A stretch of DNA of 47,806 bases from Anaerosinus sp. (GCA_029240055.1 JARBTT010000004.1:1-47806), one strand, 5' to 3'. Positions 1 through 9,451 are shown, numbered from the stretch's first letter. A program made the numbers and translations. Notes: generated by a model not told the origin, from the letters alone.

Positions 1-342
1 CAAATGCCAATTTTAATCGGTATCTTTTATGCCATTCGTGATTATGTTTATCAAGGTGCACCAGCATTCCTTTGGGTAACGAATCTATCGCAGGCTGACC
101 CATATTATATTTTACCAGTCGTGTCAGCAGCGACTACGTATATTCAACAAAAGCAAACGACAGCAGAAATGAACCAACAAACGAAAATGATGATGATTTT
201 TATGCCATTGTTCATTGGTTGGATTAGTTTAACATTCCCAGCTGGCTTAGTATTATATTGGGTTGTAAGTAATACAATGCAAATTTTACAACAATGGTGG
301 ATGTCTCGTATTGATGATAAATTAAAAGGGGAGGCTGCTTAA
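1..342 (+). CDS. yidC: YidC/Oxa1/SpoIIIJ membrane insertase, C-terminal part
   Basis: This is the 3' part of a gene that begins before the window; the frame is open from base 1. The family inserts and folds proteins in the cytoplasmic membrane, alone or with SecYEG. The visible 113 residues cover the last membrane segments: a QMPILIG loop, a hydrophobic stretch with FLWVTNLSQADPYYILPV, a charged linker rich in Gln and Met (about residues 47-65), a final pair of hydrophobic segments (FMPLFIGWISLTFPAGLVLYW) and a short basic tail. These are recognisable YidC C-terminal features. The next gene, jag, starts 2 bases after the stop, the classic spoIIIJ-jag pair beside the chromosome origin. Identity is secure; the length and N-terminus cannot be judged here. 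Confidence 0.93.
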   Translation, partial: QMPILIGIFYAIRDYVYQGAPAFLWVTNLSQADPYYILPVVSAATTYIQQKQTTAEMNQQTKMMMIFMPLFIGWISLTFPAGLVLYWVVSNTMQILQQWWMSRIDDKLKGEAA

Positions 343-343
343 T

Positions 344-973
344 ATGCTTACTGTAGTTGAAAAAACTGGTAAGTCTATTGAAGAAGCTCTAGCAGCAGCA
401 TTAACCGAACTGAATGTGAACGAAGATCGCGTTGAGTATGAAGTTATTGATATGCCTAAAAAGGGTTTTTTAGGATTTATCGGAAATAAACCTGCTAAAA
501 TAAAGGTAAGTGTAAAGAAAGTTCCCCAAATTGATATTGCCATCAAATTTCTAGAAGATATTTTTGCAGCGATGAAAATTGTTGTTGCTATTGAAACAGT
601 AAAAAATGTTGATGATTATGTTTGTGATTTACATGGCGAAGATCTTGGTATATTAATTGGCAAACATGGACAAACTTTGGATGCTTTGCAATATTTAACG
701 AATCTTGCGGCAAATAAGGATATGAGCGAAGCAAAAATAAGAATTACGCTTGACGTAGAGAACTATCGGAAAAGACGTCAAGAAACATTATGTAGATTGG
801 CAAATCATTTAGCTGATAAAGTGAAAAGATTTGGTGATAAAATTGTTTTAGAGCCAATGAATCGGCATGAGAGAAAAATTATTCATACAGCATTGCAAGA
901 TGATCGGCGGATTCTTACGTATAGTGATGGTGAAGAACCATATCGTAAGGTTGTTATTGCATTAAAACGGTAA
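344..973 (+). CDS. jag: Jag/KhpB RNA-binding protein (Jag_N, KH, R3H)
   Basis: The product is 209 residues, usual for this family. Domains in order: a Jag N-terminal domain (about 1-55, with the conserved KKGFLGFIGNKPAKIKV stretch), a KH domain (about 75-150, with the GKHGQTLDALQYL loop) and an R3H domain at the C-terminus (NRHERKIIHTALQDD, about 174-188). In other Firmicutes KhpB binds RNA, partners with KhpA, and influences cell elongation and division. The ATG lies 12 bases after AAAAGGGGAGG, which is inside the end of yidC, so the two genes are translationally close and probably cotranscribed. A strong terminator follows the stop codon. Confidence 0.95.
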   Translation: MLTVVEKTGKSIEEALAAALTELNVNEDRVEYEVIDMPKKGFLGFIGNKPAKIKVSVKKVPQIDIAIKFLEDIFAAMKIVVAIETVKNVDDYVCDLHGEDLGILIGKHGQTLDALQYLTNLAANKDMSEAKIRITLDVENYRKRRQETLCRLANHLADKVKRFGDKIVLEPMNRHERKIIHTALQDDRRILTYSDGEEPYRKVVIALKR

Positions 974-986
974 TGAAGTAAAGAAT

Positions 987-1017
987 AAAACCCAGTAATG
1001 AATATTACTGGGTTTTT
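987..1017 (+). terminator. Rho-independent terminator after jag
   Basis: Stem CCCAGTAAT (991-999) pairs with ATTACTGGG (1004-1012) around a GAAT loop, extended by AAA/TTT and ending in a T run. It separates yidC-jag from mnmE, although mnmE starts only 30 bases later, so some readthrough is likely. Confidence 0.85.
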
Positions 1018-1046
1018 GAATATTATATAGGCTGGAGGTAAATGTA

Positions 1047-2435
1047 ATGCGGATGCATACGGAAACGATTAGTGCGATAGCGACAGCTGTCGGTGAAGGT
1101 GGAATCGGCATTGTTCGGTTAAGCGGAGATAGAGCACTAGAAATCGTAAAAAATATTTTTGTTCCTAAAAGTAATAAAAAAATAGAAGATATTCCTACTC
1201 ATCATGTTACGTATGGACAAGTTATTGATAAAAAAAATAAGTATGTGGTTGATGAATGCTTACTATTAACAATGCATGGACCGCACTCTTATACTTGTGA
1301 GGATGTTGTGGAATTTCATTGTCATGGTGGAGCAACCCCTCTTAGTAATGTACTTAGCTTAACACTTCGCGAAGGGGCGAGACTTGCTGAACCTGGTGAA
1401 TTTACTAAACGTGCTTTTTTAAATGGGCGCTTAGATTTATCACAAGCACAAGCGGTTATTGATGTGATTCGTTCAAAGACAGATGCATCACTTCGTATGG
1501 CAGTGGGTCATTTAGAAGGTCATTTTTCTGAAAAAATTCGTGATTATCGTCATGAGATTTTAAGTATGATCGCTCATTTAGAAGCAGCGATTGATTTTCC
1601 CGAAGACGATATTGATGAAATTGCAACGGACGAAGTAAGAGAACAGGTTATGCATGTTAAAGCGGATATTGAAAAATTATTGAGAACGGCAAAGACTGGG
1701 CGCGTGCTGCGTGAAGGATTAGAAACCGCAATTATCGGCAAGCCAAACGTTGGTAAATCAAGTCTTTTAAATGCATTATTAAATGAAAATCGTGCGATTG
1801 TTACGGATGTTCCTGGAACAACGCGTGATATTATCGAAGAATATGCCAATATTGGTGGGATTCCACTTAAAATTATTGATACTGCAGGAATTCGTGAAAC
1901 GGAAGATGTCGTTGAAAAAATCGGTGTAGAAAAATCCCGTAGCTATATTGAGCGGGCCGATTTAATCTTGGTGTTACTTGATATTGCCAATGCTTTGTCG
2001 GCAGAAGATGAAGAAATTCTAAGTATCATTCAAGATCGCCAAGCAATTATTTTGGTGAATAAAAGTGATTTACAGCCAAAACTAGATATTAAGTATCTTA
2101 CAGAAAAATTACCGAGCCATAGCGTGATTAAGATTTCTACCATAGATGGCACCGGCTTAGAAGAACTAGAAACGACAATTGTCAATATGGTTTATAGTGG
2201 ACAAGTGAAACAAGGGGAAGGTGCCTTTGTCAATAATGTTCGCCAAGCTGAAATTTTAAGGATGACTGAGCAGTATCTGCAAGAAGTATTATCCACGATT
2301 GATCAGGGAATGTCACCAGACTTTATTGTGATTGACTTACGTGCAGCGTGGGAAAAACTTGGGGAAATTACTGGTGATACAGTTGGTGAGGATATTATTG
2401 ATCAAATTTTTAGCCAATTTTGTATCGGAAAGTAA
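1047..2435 (+). CDS. mnmE: tRNA uridine-5-carboxymethylaminomethyl modification GTPase MnmE
   Basis: MnmE is the GTPase and folate-binding partner of MnmG; together they modify the wobble uridine of certain tRNAs. The 462-residue product has the usual length and layout: an N-terminal folate-binding domain starting ETISAIATAVGEGGIGIVRLSG, a helical domain, and an inserted G domain with Walker A GKPNVGKSS (231-239), DTAG switch II, and NKSD guanine specificity. It ends in the diagnostic FCIGK, whose Cys is required for activity. The ATG at 1047 follows GGAGG by 8 bases; an ATG two codons later (1053) is a weaker alternative. mnmG lies 70 bases downstream, the usual pairing. Confidence 0.97.
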   Translation: MRMHTETISAIATAVGEGGIGIVRLSGDRALEIVKNIFVPKSNKKIEDIPTHHVTYGQVIDKKNKYVVDECLLLTMHGPHSYTCEDVVEFHCHGGATPLSNVLSLTLREGARLAEPGEFTKRAFLNGRLDLSQAQAVIDVIRSKTDASLRMAVGHLEGHFSEKIRDYRHEILSMIAHLEAAIDFPEDDIDEIATDEVREQVMHVKADIEKLLRTAKTGRVLREGLETAIIGKPNVGKSSLLNALLNENRAIVTDVPGTTRDIIEEYANIGGIPLKIIDTAGIRETEDVVEKIGVEKSRSYIERADLILVLLDIANALSAEDEEILSIIQDRQAIILVNKSDLQPKLDIKYLTEKLPSHSVIKISTIDGTGLEELETTIVNMVYSGQVKQGEGAFVNNVRQAEILRMTEQYLQEVLSTIDQGMSPDFIVIDLRAAWEKLGEITGDTVGEDIIDQIFSQFCIGK

Positions 2436-2513
2436 AGTCTTGTAGGACGACTTACAAAAATAATAAGAATTGATTGACATAGTGTGTGATTTGAAAATAG
2501 GGAGATGTTTGTT

Positions 2514-4397
2514 TTGTTTGTTGCGGAAGAATATGATGTAATTGTTATTGGAGCAGGGCATGCTGGAGTGGAAGCAGCACTTGCATCAGCTCGCATGGGC
2601 TGTAAAACGATGCTTGCAACATTAAACATGGATAATATTGCAATGATGCCCTGCAATCCTTCGGTTGGTGGTCCAGCAAAAGGACATCTGGTGTGCGAAC
2701 TCGATGCCTTAGGCGGAGAGATGGGGATCAATAGTGATAAAGCTTGTATTCAATTTAGAATGTTAAATACCGGTAAGGGACCTGCAGTACATGCACTCAG
2801 AGCGCAAGCTGATAAAAGACTTTATCAATTTACGATGAAAGAAACTTGTGAACATCAAGAAAACCTTGATGTTAAGCAATTATTAATAGAAAAATTAATC
2901 GTAGAAGATAACGTAGTCAAAGGCGTGGAAATTGAAACTGGCGAAGTATACCATTGTAAATGCGCCGTTTTGGCATCGGGAACGTATTTAAAAGGAAGAA
3001 TTGTCATTGGTGAAAATGCCTATTCTGGTGGTCCAAATGGGCAAAGAGCGGCAGAAAAACTTTCAGATTCATTACTACAAGCTGGTGTAAAATTGATGCG
3101 CTTTAAAACAGGGACACCAGCAAGAGTAGATGGTAGATCACTTGATTATTCAAAGATGCTGATTCAACCAGGGGATGATGAGGTTCACAATTTTTCTTTT
3201 ATGAGCGATGTAAAAACAAGAGAGCAAGTTCCTTGCTGGCTTACGTATACAAATGAAAACACCCATGATATTATTCGTAATAATTTACACCGAGCACCGA
3301 TGTATTCTGGCATGATTGAAGGAACTGGCCCTAGATATTGCCCATCAATTGAAACTAAAATTGTTCGATTTGCTGAAAAAAAATCGCATCAATTATTTAT
3401 TGAACCGGAAGGTTTAAATACAACGGAAATGTATGTACAAGGAATGTCAACAAGTTTACCAATTGATGTGCAATATGAATTTTTAAAGACCATTCCTGGA
3501 CTGGAAAATGTAAAAATTATGCGGCCAGGGTATGCCATTGAATATGATTGTGTGGATCCTTTACAGTTAAAAGCATCCCTTGAATTTAAAGCAATTAAAG
3601 GATTATTTTCTGCTGGTCAAGCCAATGGTACATCTGGATATGAAGAGGCAGCAGCACAAGGCTTGATCGCAGGGATCAATGCGGCATTAGTAATACAAAA
3701 TAAAGAACCATTGATTCTTTCACGTTCAGACGCCTATATTGGGGTATTAATTGATGATCTTGTAACAAAAGGTACCAATGAACCTTATCGGATTATGACG
3801 TCACGGGCTGAATACCGTCTTATTTTAAGACAAGATAATGCGGATTTACGATTAACGGAAAAAGGATATCAAATCGGTTTAGTAACCAAAGAACGCTATG
3901 CTCGTTTTCAGGCAAAAAAGCAGGGAATTGATGATACGCTGAAAGTTCTAAGCGAAACAGTGATTACGCCGACCCCAGCAACACAAGCTAAACTTGCCGC
4001 CATTGGGACAAGTGATATTAGAACAGGTACGACCCTCTATGATTTATTAAAACGCACTGGAATGGAATATGAAGCCCTTAGAAGCCAATTTGAATTACCA
4101 GAAGTAGCACAAGAAGTCTGTGCACAAGTAGAGATTACGGTACGTTATGAGGGGTACATTAAAAAACAAATTGAGCAAGTGGAACGCGCTGAAAAGTTAG
4201 AGCAAAAGATAATTCCCGATGATATCGATTATGAAGTAGTACCAAGTTTGCCGGGTGAAGCACGCCAGAAACTTGCTGAAGTAAGACCGCGCTCAATCGG
4301 GCAAGCAAGCCGTATCTCCGGCGTTTCTCCAGCGGATATTTCGATTTTAATTGTTTATTTAGAACAAGAGCGTCGGAGAAAGGAAAGTAAGCAATGA
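2514..4397 (+). CDS. mnmG: tRNA modification FAD enzyme MnmG (GidA)
   Basis: MnmG is the FAD/NADH enzyme that acts with MnmE on wobble uridine. The product shows the FAD-binding motif [10 protein letters not shown] near the N-terminus, [20 protein letters not shown], and the conserved [18 protein letters not shown] segment; its length of about 627 residues fits the family. An in-frame ATG at 2505 sits directly against the ribosome-binding sequence (AGGGAG, 2499-2504), too close to be used. The TTG at 2514 is 9 bases away and gives a normal N-terminus ([14 protein letters not shown]), so I place the start there. The gene overlaps rsmG by 4 bases (ATGA), so the two are coupled. Confidence 0.96.
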   Translation: MFVAEEYDVIVIGAGHAGVEAALASARMGCKTMLATLNMDNIAMMPCNPSVGGPAKGHLVCELDALGGEMGINSDKACIQFRMLNTGKGPAVHALRAQADKRLYQFTMKETCEHQENLDVKQLLIEKLIVEDNVVKGVEIETGEVYHCKCAVLASGTYLKGRIVIGENAYSGGPNGQRAAEKLSDSLLQAGVKLMRFKTGTPARVDGRSLDYSKMLIQPGDDEVHNFSFMSDVKTREQVPCWLTYTNENTHDIIRNNLHRAPMYSGMIEGTGPRYCPSIETKIVRFAEKKSHQLFIEPEGLNTTEMYVQGMSTSLPIDVQYEFLKTIPGLENVKIMRPGYAIEYDCVDPLQLKASLEFKAIKGLFSAGQANGTSGYEEAAAQGLIAGINAALVIQNKEPLILSRSDAYIGVLIDDLVTKGTNEPYRIMTSRAEYRLILRQDNADLRLTEKGYQIGLVTKERYARFQAKKQGIDDTLKVLSETVITPTPATQAKLAAIGTSDIRTGTTLYDLLKRTGMEYEALRSQFELPEVAQEVCAQVEITVRYEGYIKKQIEQVERAEKLEQKIIPDDIDYEVVPSLPGEARQKLAEVRPRSIGQASRISGVSPADISILIVYLEQERRRKESKQ

Positions 4398-5110
4398 GTT
4401 TTGCAGACTATCTTAGAGCGGCGGCACAAACTTACAATATCGCTTTAACCGATGAGCAAGTGGAAGCATATTGTATCTATTATGAACTTTTGATTGAGTG
4501 GAATGAAAAAATAAATTTAACTGCTATTACACAGCCGGAGCAAGTGGCAGTTAAGCATATGATTGATTCTTTAAGTTGTCATAATGCAAACGTATTTTTT
4601 GAAGGTTGTTCGGTCATTGATGTGGGTACAGGTGCTGGTTTTCCGGGATTACCACTGAAAATTTTCCAAGAGAATATACAATTAACGCTCTTAGATTCCT
4701 TAAATAAACGGGTGAAATTTTTGGCGACAGTAGTGGAGACTTTGCAATTAAACAAGGTAGAAGCAATACATAGTCGAGCTGAAGAAGGGTCACGGCAAAA
4801 AGTACATCGTGAAAAATATGATGTAGCCGTTTCTCGTGCGGTAGCTCGCTTAAATGTGTTATGTGAACTTTGTATGCCCTATGTAAAGGTTGGTGGCTAT
4901 TTTGTGGCGCTGAAAGGGGCACAGTATGTAGCAGAGGTTGATGAAGCAAAGCGCGCGGTAGTGATACTGGGTGGAGAAATTGAGAAAATAGTTCCAGTGA
5001 AGTTACCTGGGATCGATGATGTTAGAGCAATTATTTATGTCAAGAAGATAAAACAGACACCAGTGCTTTATCCGCGTAAAGCTGGTACGCCAGAAAAAGA
5101 TCCTCTATAA
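4394..5110 (+). CDS. rsmG: 16S rRNA (guanine-N7) methyltransferase RsmG (GidB)
   Basis: RsmG methylates N7 of G527 (E. coli numbering) in 16S rRNA using SAM. The 238-residue product has the typical start region ([18 protein letters not shown]), the SAM-binding loop [17 protein letters not shown] (about 75-90) and the conserved [12 protein letters not shown] (about 147-158). Length is normal for Firmicutes. It begins inside the end of mnmG (ATGA overlap). The mnmE-mnmG-rsmG-noc order is typical of the origin flank. Confidence 0.96.
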   Translation: MSFADYLRAAAQTYNIALTDEQVEAYCIYYELLIEWNEKINLTAITQPEQVAVKHMIDSLSCHNANVFFEGCSVIDVGTGAGFPGLPLKIFQENIQLTLLDSLNKRVKFLATVVETLQLNKVEAIHSRAEEGSRQKVHREKYDVAVSRAVARLNVLCELCMPYVKVGGYFVALKGAQYVAEVDEAKRAVVILGGEIEKIVPVKLPGIDDVRAIIYVKKIKQTPVLYPRKAGTPEKDPL

Positions 5111-5190
5111 TTTACCAGAAAATTAGAGGAGTTTGTTTATGATATGACGAATAGTATTTCTATTAACGTAAGTAGGTAGGCGGTGGATGA

Positions 5191-6102
5191 ATGAAAAGTT
5201 TAGCCAGATTATTTGGGATCAATTCTGATAGCCCCGAAACTCCGGCTGAAAGTCCTGTAGCTACTCAAGTTCCAGTTGTAGCTGAGGATATCCCAGTAGA
5301 AATTGTAAACAAGAATGATATTCAGCATTTAAAAATATGTGATATAGTTCCGAATCCTTTTCAACCAAGAAAAACATTTCATGCTGAGGCTTTAAAAGAT
5401 TTAGCAGCCTCCATTAAAGAATTTGGGGTAATTCAGCCACTATTGGTTAGAAGAGTAAAGGATAACTATGAATTGGTTGCTGGGGAACGTAGACTAAGAG
5501 CTTCAAAATTGGTTGGATTAGAAGAAGTACCGGCGATTATTAAAGAGCTGAATGATAAAGAAATGGCAGAACTTGCCATGATTGAAAACTTGCAACGTGA
5601 AGATTTACATTTCTTAGAAGAAGCTGAAGGATTTCACCAATTAATTGCTAATTTTGGTTTTACGCAAGAGGAATTGGCGAATCGCATGGGCAAAAGTCAG
5701 TCGACAATAGCAAATAAATTGCGACTATTAAAGCTTAGTGATGAAGTGAAAAGAGAGCTTTATGAAGGCAGTTTAACTGAACGACATGCAAGGGCTCTAC
5801 TAAAGCTAACCGAAGAAGTTCAGCAAGTAGAAGCTCTTGCAATTATAAAAGAAAAAGGGTTGAATGTTCGCGAGAGCGAGATGTTGATTCAGGAAATTAT
5901 TGACGAAATTTCCCGGGAAAAGGATAAAAAAGCACCGAAACAAAATGTCGTGCGTGTGATTCGCGATGTTAGAATATTTCTAAATACAATCAATAATGTC
6001 GTTGGGCAAATGAAAAAGTCAGGGTTAAAAGTTAAAGTAAATCAAGAACAAGATGATGATTATATCACTGTTAAAATGGTTATTCCAAAACGGAAAAAAT
6101 AG
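5191..6102 (+). CDS. noc: Nucleoid occlusion protein Noc (ParB paralogue)
   Basis: The product, 303 residues, is a ParB/Spo0J-family DNA-binding protein. It shows the ParB N-terminal CTPase-type domain (VPNPFQPRKTF, then GERRLRASK, then ENLQREDL) and a KorB-like helix-turn-helix (about residues 165-190, FTQEELANRMGKSQSTIANK). Three points favour Noc over ParB: the position right after rsmG as in Bacillus; a short N-terminal amphipathic segment, MKSLARLFGI, like the membrane-targeting helix of Noc; and a Noc-binding-site palindrome inside the gene (5908-5921). A separate parA-parB pair lies 9 kb downstream. Noc binds DNA and membrane to keep division away from the nucleoid. The ATG at 5191 follows GGCGGTGG. 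Assignment as Noc rather than a second ParB is strong but partly positional. Confidence 0.88.
   Translation: MKSLARLFGINSDSPETPAESPVATQVPVVAEDIPVEIVNKNDIQHLKICDIVPNPFQPRKTFHAEALKDLAASIKEFGVIQPLLVRRVKDNYELVAGERRLRASKLVGLEEVPAIIKELNDKEMAELAMIENLQREDLHFLEEAEGFHQLIANFGFTQEELANRMGKSQSTIANKLRLLKLSDEVKRELYEGSLTERHARALLKLTEEVQQVEALAIIKEKGLNVRESEMLIQEIIDEISREKDKKAPKQNVVRVIRDVRIFLNTINNVVGQMKKSGLKVKVNQEQDDDYITVKMVIPKRKK
5908..5921. promoter_or_regulatory. Noc-binding site (NBS) inside noc
   Basis: ATTTCCCGGGAAAA matches 13 of 14 bases of the Noc consensus as I recall it from B. subtilis (ATTTCCCGGGAAAT). The central 12 bases, TTTCCCGGGAAA, are a perfect palindrome. I saw no other CCCGGG palindrome in the window. 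Confidence 0.7.
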
Positions 6103-6189
6103 CAGCGAGATTACTGATGATATGCGCCAATATAAAGGTGGTGTAAGGGTTACCTTTTTGCTATAGCTTAGGAATAGTAGGTGTAAGAA

Positions 6190-6669
6190 ATGAAAAAAAT
6201 AACGCGCTTAGTGCTATTAATGTTAGCTGTATTGATGATGTTAGCTAGTATTTGTCAAGCAATGGGACCGATCAATCGGGATGAAAAAAATCCTAAGAAT
6301 GAAGAGCAGGCTGTGACGACCGAGCGATTCGTTCAGATTTATAAAGATGATGATTCTACGTATTATCTGGATAAAGTAACCGCGAAAAAAATCAAGCACC
6401 CATATTTAAACGAAGATATTCTTGACGTTTGGTTAAAGGTAGAAGTTAATGTAAATGGTGTGTATAATGATCCAGTAAGTTATACGATGAAGCATTATTA
6501 TGTACGTTTGAAGGAAAAACAATTACAACTTATCAATAGTGTTGATTTTAATGGAGAAAGTCCTGTCTATACACCGGATGAGCCGTATCGGGAAAAAAAT
6601 TGGAGAACACTAGTGCCAAGTAGTCCAGAGGAAAGTTGTTATTTAAAATTTATTGAGTTGGTAAAATAA
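6190..6669 (+). CDS. Secreted protein of unknown function
   Basis: I do not recognise the family. The 159-residue product starts with a clear Sec signal peptide: MKKITRLVLLML, a hydrophobic core to about residue 20, and a likely cut after CQA (24). The mature part is hydrophilic, with a YKDDDSTYYLDK stretch, VWLKVEVNVNGVYNDPVSYTMKHYYVRLKEKQLQL and an aromatic-rich tail. The alternation of short charged and aromatic stretches suggests a small beta-rich extracytoplasmic domain of about 130 residues; this is inference. It has one Cys in the mature chain and no catalytic motif I can name. It is a single gene between noc and the sorbitol locus with its own terminator. Confidence 0.75.
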   Translation: MKKITRLVLLMLAVLMMLASICQAMGPINRDEKNPKNEEQAVTTERFVQIYKDDDSTYYLDKVTAKKIKHPYLNEDILDVWLKVEVNVNGVYNDPVSYTMKHYYVRLKEKQLQLINSVDFNGESPVYTPDEPYREKNWRTLVPSSPEESCYLKFIELVK

Positions 6670-6690
6670 AATACAGATAAAAACAGTAAA

Positions 6691-6722
6691 AAGTATCAAT
6701 GTTAACATTGATACTTTTTTTA
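6691..6722 (+). terminator. Terminator after the secreted protein gene
   Basis: Perfect 11-bp stem AAGTATCAATG (6691-6701) / CATTGATACTT (6706-6716), TTAA loop, followed by a run of T. It ends the noc-side transcription before the sorbitol locus. Confidence 0.88.
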
Positions 6723-6872
6723 TTGCCATAAAAGAATTAGTTGTCTTAAATTTATCTAAATAGTTATGTGCTTATCAATAGTTTATTTAAATAAGAATAA
6801 ATCAAACAATAACTAATATCTATCATTTGATAAATATTTTTAAAAATTTACAAAATATATTGATTTTAGCTC

Positions 6873-6901
6873 TTGATTTTTTATAAAGAGTAGGGTATTA
6901 T
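6873..6901 (+). promoter_or_regulatory. Promoter of the sorbitol regulator/operon
   Basis: TTGATT (6873-6878), 17-bp spacer, TATTAT (6896-6901), a good vegetative-type promoter about 85 bases before the regulator's ATG. The rest of the 318-base gap (6670-6987) is very AT-rich and holds only the upstream terminator and the operator-like palindrome at 6931. Confidence 0.6.
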
Positions 6902-6930
6902 CATCTTGCAAGAACAAAAGTTACATACCA

Positions 6931-6942
6931 TCACATATGTGA
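6931..6942. promoter_or_regulatory. Operator-like palindrome before the SorC-type regulator
   Basis: TCACATATGTGA is a perfect 12-bp palindrome about 30 bases downstream of the -10 box, where a bound repressor would block transcription. A second dyad, GATGC-TT-GCATC (6949-6960), follows. Autoregulation by the adjacent gene product is inference. Confidence 0.45.
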
Positions 6943-6987
6943 CAATGAGATGCTTGCATCGATTGGTGCAAAAGAGAAGGTGAAAAA

Positions 6988-7932
6988 ATGATACCAGTAG
7001 AAAAACGTTTACTCATAAAAGTAGCCAATATGTATTATATCGAAAATATGAAGCAAAGCGACATTGCTGATAAATTAGGAATAAATCGTACGACGGTTAG
7101 TAAATATTTAAAGCGGGCAATGGAAGCAGGTATTGTTCAAATTTCTATTGTTAATGATTCTTATGAAAAATTAGAAGCGGAATTAGAAAAGAAATTTGGA
7201 TTAAAAGAAGTTTATATTGTAGATTCTGTAGCAGATGCTGATCAGGTAAAAAATAATATGGGAAAAGCAGGACTTGCTTTCTTAAAAAGGGTTCTAAATG
7301 ATGGAGATGTTGTTGGGCTTGCATGGGGAACTGCGATAGGTGCACTAGCAAAAAGTGCAGTATTAGAAAAATGTAACGAAATAAATGCTGATATGGTCCC
7401 TTTAGTTGGTGGACCAGAGAATATTGACAATGAATTTCATGTAAATACGCTCGTTTATAAAATCGCAAATGCATTTAAAGCACAAAGCCATTATTTTTAT
7501 GCACCAGCTATATCAAAGACAACAGAAATTAGAGCTGCGATTATGCAAGATGTTAACTATACAAAAATATCCAGCTATTGGGATAAGCTAAATGTTGCAG
7601 TTGTTGGTGTTGGTGCGCCAGTAAAATCATCTAACCTTGTATGGGCAGGCGCATTTGGTAAGGAAAGTATCGATGAATTAGCAGATGCCGGGGTTATCGG
7701 CGAAATTTGTTCAGTTTTTTATGATATCAATGGACAAGTTGTTACGACAGGTTTAAGTGATAAGATCATCGCTATTGATTTAGAAAAATTAAGGCGAGTC
7801 AAATATTCTATAGGTATTGCAGCATCACCAGAGAAAGTACCAGCTATTTACGGAGCTTTAAAAGGAAAATTGATTAATGTATTAATATCTGATGAAGAAA
7901 CAGCAAAATTGTTACTGACGTTTAATAAATAA
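6988..7932 (+). CDS. SorC/DeoR-family sugar-responsive transcriptional regulator
   Basis: The 314-residue product has an N-terminal helix-turn-helix (about residues 18-42: MKQSDIADKLGINRTTVSKYLKRA) followed by a SorC/CggR-type sugar-binding domain similar to sugar-phosphate isomerases, with GDVVGLAWGTAIGALA, VPLVGG and VVGVGAPVKSSNLVW. Family members sense a phosphorylated sugar and control the neighbouring catabolic operon. Here the neighbours are sorbitol genes on the same strand, so sorbitol-6-phosphate is the expected ligand. The ATG follows AGAAGG by 8 bases. E. coli uses SrlR (DeoR type) and the activator SrlM instead; this organism pairs a SorC-type regulator with SrlM. Activator or repressor action cannot be read from the sequence. 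Confidence 0.88.
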   Translation: MIPVEKRLLIKVANMYYIENMKQSDIADKLGINRTTVSKYLKRAMEAGIVQISIVNDSYEKLEAELEKKFGLKEVYIVDSVADADQVKNNMGKAGLAFLKRVLNDGDVVGLAWGTAIGALAKSAVLEKCNEINADMVPLVGGPENIDNEFHVNTLVYKIANAFKAQSHYFYAPAISKTTEIRAAIMQDVNYTKISSYWDKLNVAVVGVGAPVKSSNLVWAGAFGKESIDELADAGVIGEICSVFYDINGQVVTTGLSDKIIAIDLEKLRRVKYSIGIAASPEKVPAIYGALKGKLINVLISDEETAKLLLTFNK

Positions 7933-8018
7933 TGAGTGATAAAGCCATTTGTATTCATCATAGGAATGTTTATGGTTTTAAATAATATTTGGAATAAATA
8001 TATATGGAGGTCAAAACA

Positions 8019-8789
8019 ATGTCAAAAGTTGCACTTATTGTTGGTGGAGGAAGAAGTTTAGGAGCTTTCTTAAGTAAACATTTAGCAAAAGAAGGTTATG
8101 CAGTAGCTATTGGTGATTTAAATAAGGAAAATGCTGAAAATGTAACTGCTGAAATTGTAGCTGATGGAGGCGAGGCAATTGCTGTTGTAGCAAATGCTTG
8201 TAAAGAAGATGAAGTTGCAGCAATGTTTAAAAATGTCGTAGAAAAATACGGCAAAATTGATTTATTACTTTATAATGCTGGTGTTGCTAGAAGTAGTAAA
8301 ATTACAGATTTTTCGTTGAAAGATTTTAAATTTATTTGTGATGTTAACTTAAATGGTTACTTCTTGTGTGCGAGAGAAGCTGCTAGAGTGATGATTGAAA
8401 AAGAAACCGCTGGATCGATCATTGTCATTAATTCTAAATCAGGTAGAGTTGGTAGCAAGCATAATAGTGGATATTCCGCTTCTAAATTTGGGGCTGTTGG
8501 TTTGACGCAAAGTTTGGCACTAGACCTTGCCGAATACCATATCAGAGTGAATTCCATGATGCTGGGGAATCTTTTAGATTCTGATATGTTTGAAAGTTTA
8601 ATTCCACAATATGCGGTTAAGTTAGGTGTTCCTGAAGATCAAGTAAAACAAGTTTATATTGACAAAGTACCTTTAAAACGTGGTTGCAGATTCCAAGATG
8701 TTGCTAATGTAGTTACGTTCTATGCATCAGAGAAAGCCGAATATTTAACAGGACAATCTGTAAATATTACTGGTGGTCAAGTAATGTAA
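8019..8789 (+). CDS. srlD: Sorbitol-6-phosphate 2-dehydrogenase
   Basis: This short-chain dehydrogenase oxidises D-sorbitol-6-phosphate to fructose-6-phosphate with NAD+. The N-terminal nucleotide loop is GGGRSLG (9-15), and the active site is Ser139, Tyr152 and Lys156 in NSKSGRVGSKHNSGYSASKF. This stretch and the C-terminal YLTGQSVNITGGQVM match E. coli SrlD closely from memory. An in-frame ATG at 8004 overlaps the ribosome-binding site GGAGG (8006-8010); the ATG at 8019 with 8-base spacing is the better start and gives 256 residues. It is the first enzyme gene after the regulator. Confidence 0.95.
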   Translation: MSKVALIVGGGRSLGAFLSKHLAKEGYAVAIGDLNKENAENVTAEIVADGGEAIAVVANACKEDEVAAMFKNVVEKYGKIDLLLYNAGVARSSKITDFSLKDFKFICDVNLNGYFLCAREAARVMIEKETAGSIIVINSKSGRVGSKHNSGYSASKFGAVGLTQSLALDLAEYHIRVNSMMLGNLLDSDMFESLIPQYAVKLGVPEDQVKQVYIDKVPLKRGCRFQDVANVVTFYASEKAEYLTGQSVNITGGQVM

Positions 8790-8864
8790 GCATTTGGCTT
8801 ACATTACTTAAATTATGACTGAGAAATAACATAATAATCATTAAACTAACAGGAGGATAAGACT

Positions 8865-9284
8865 ATGTTGTGGTTGATTATAGTGGCTGCTTTAATGTGG
8901 ATTTTGCAATGTATCTTAGGAATTTGGCAGTTTAATAAATTTAATCGCCGCTTTAAAGAACTAAGAGCTGAAGGCAGAGTTGCCATTGGCAGAGCAAAAG
9001 GCCGTGTTGTCGCAGGAGCTGTTGTATTACTTTGTATCGATGAAGAATGTAATATTATAAAAGGTGAAAAAATGCAGGGGACAACAATATTTGCGGGCTT
9101 AAAGCCTCTTAATGAATTTAATCATATGAATTTACTAGATATAAATGAGGCAAGCTGTAATGGCTTGGATAAGCAAACAACAAAAGCAGTTTTAAATGCG
9201 GTTAGCAATTATAAAGAATTCATTGAAAAAAAACAAACGACAAAGATAGAGCAAGTAGAAGCTGAGAGTTTGGCTAGTAATTAA
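8865..9284 (+). CDS. srlM: Glucitol operon activator SrlM (GutM)
   Basis: The 139-residue product belongs to the GutM family. It starts with a single hydrophobic segment (residues 2-22, LWLIIVAALMWILQCILGIW) followed by QFNKFNRRFKELRAEGRVAIGRAKGR, as in E. coli SrlM, and a GTTIFAGLKPL motif. The C-terminus is about 20 residues longer than the E. coli protein and hydrophilic. GutM activates glucitol operon expression in enterobacteria; the mechanism is poorly known and the membrane anchor is unusual for an activator. The ATG at 8865 follows AGGAGG. It lies 75 bases after srlD. Confidence 0.9.
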   Translation: MLWLIIVAALMWILQCILGIWQFNKFNRRFKELRAEGRVAIGRAKGRVVAGAVVLLCIDEECNIIKGEKMQGTTIFAGLKPLNEFNHMNLLDINEASCNGLDKQTTKAVLNAVSNYKEFIEKKQTTKIEQVEAESLASN

Positions 9285-9451
9285 CACAACGGTTTTTTTG
9301 GTGGAATTTATATCAAAATATTCTGATAATTATTAAATATTTTGTTATGTTATAACTCAGTTAAAAGAATAAATTTCTACATTTATCAGTCTTGGTTTTG
9401 TAAAATAGAAGTGGGTTAACCACAACTAAAAAAAGAAAGTGGGGTTATCTT

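Noticed and set aside
2505-2513. ATG at 2505 as the mnmG start
   Set aside because: It abuts the only ribosome-binding sequence; TTG at 2514 has proper spacing and the expected N-terminus.
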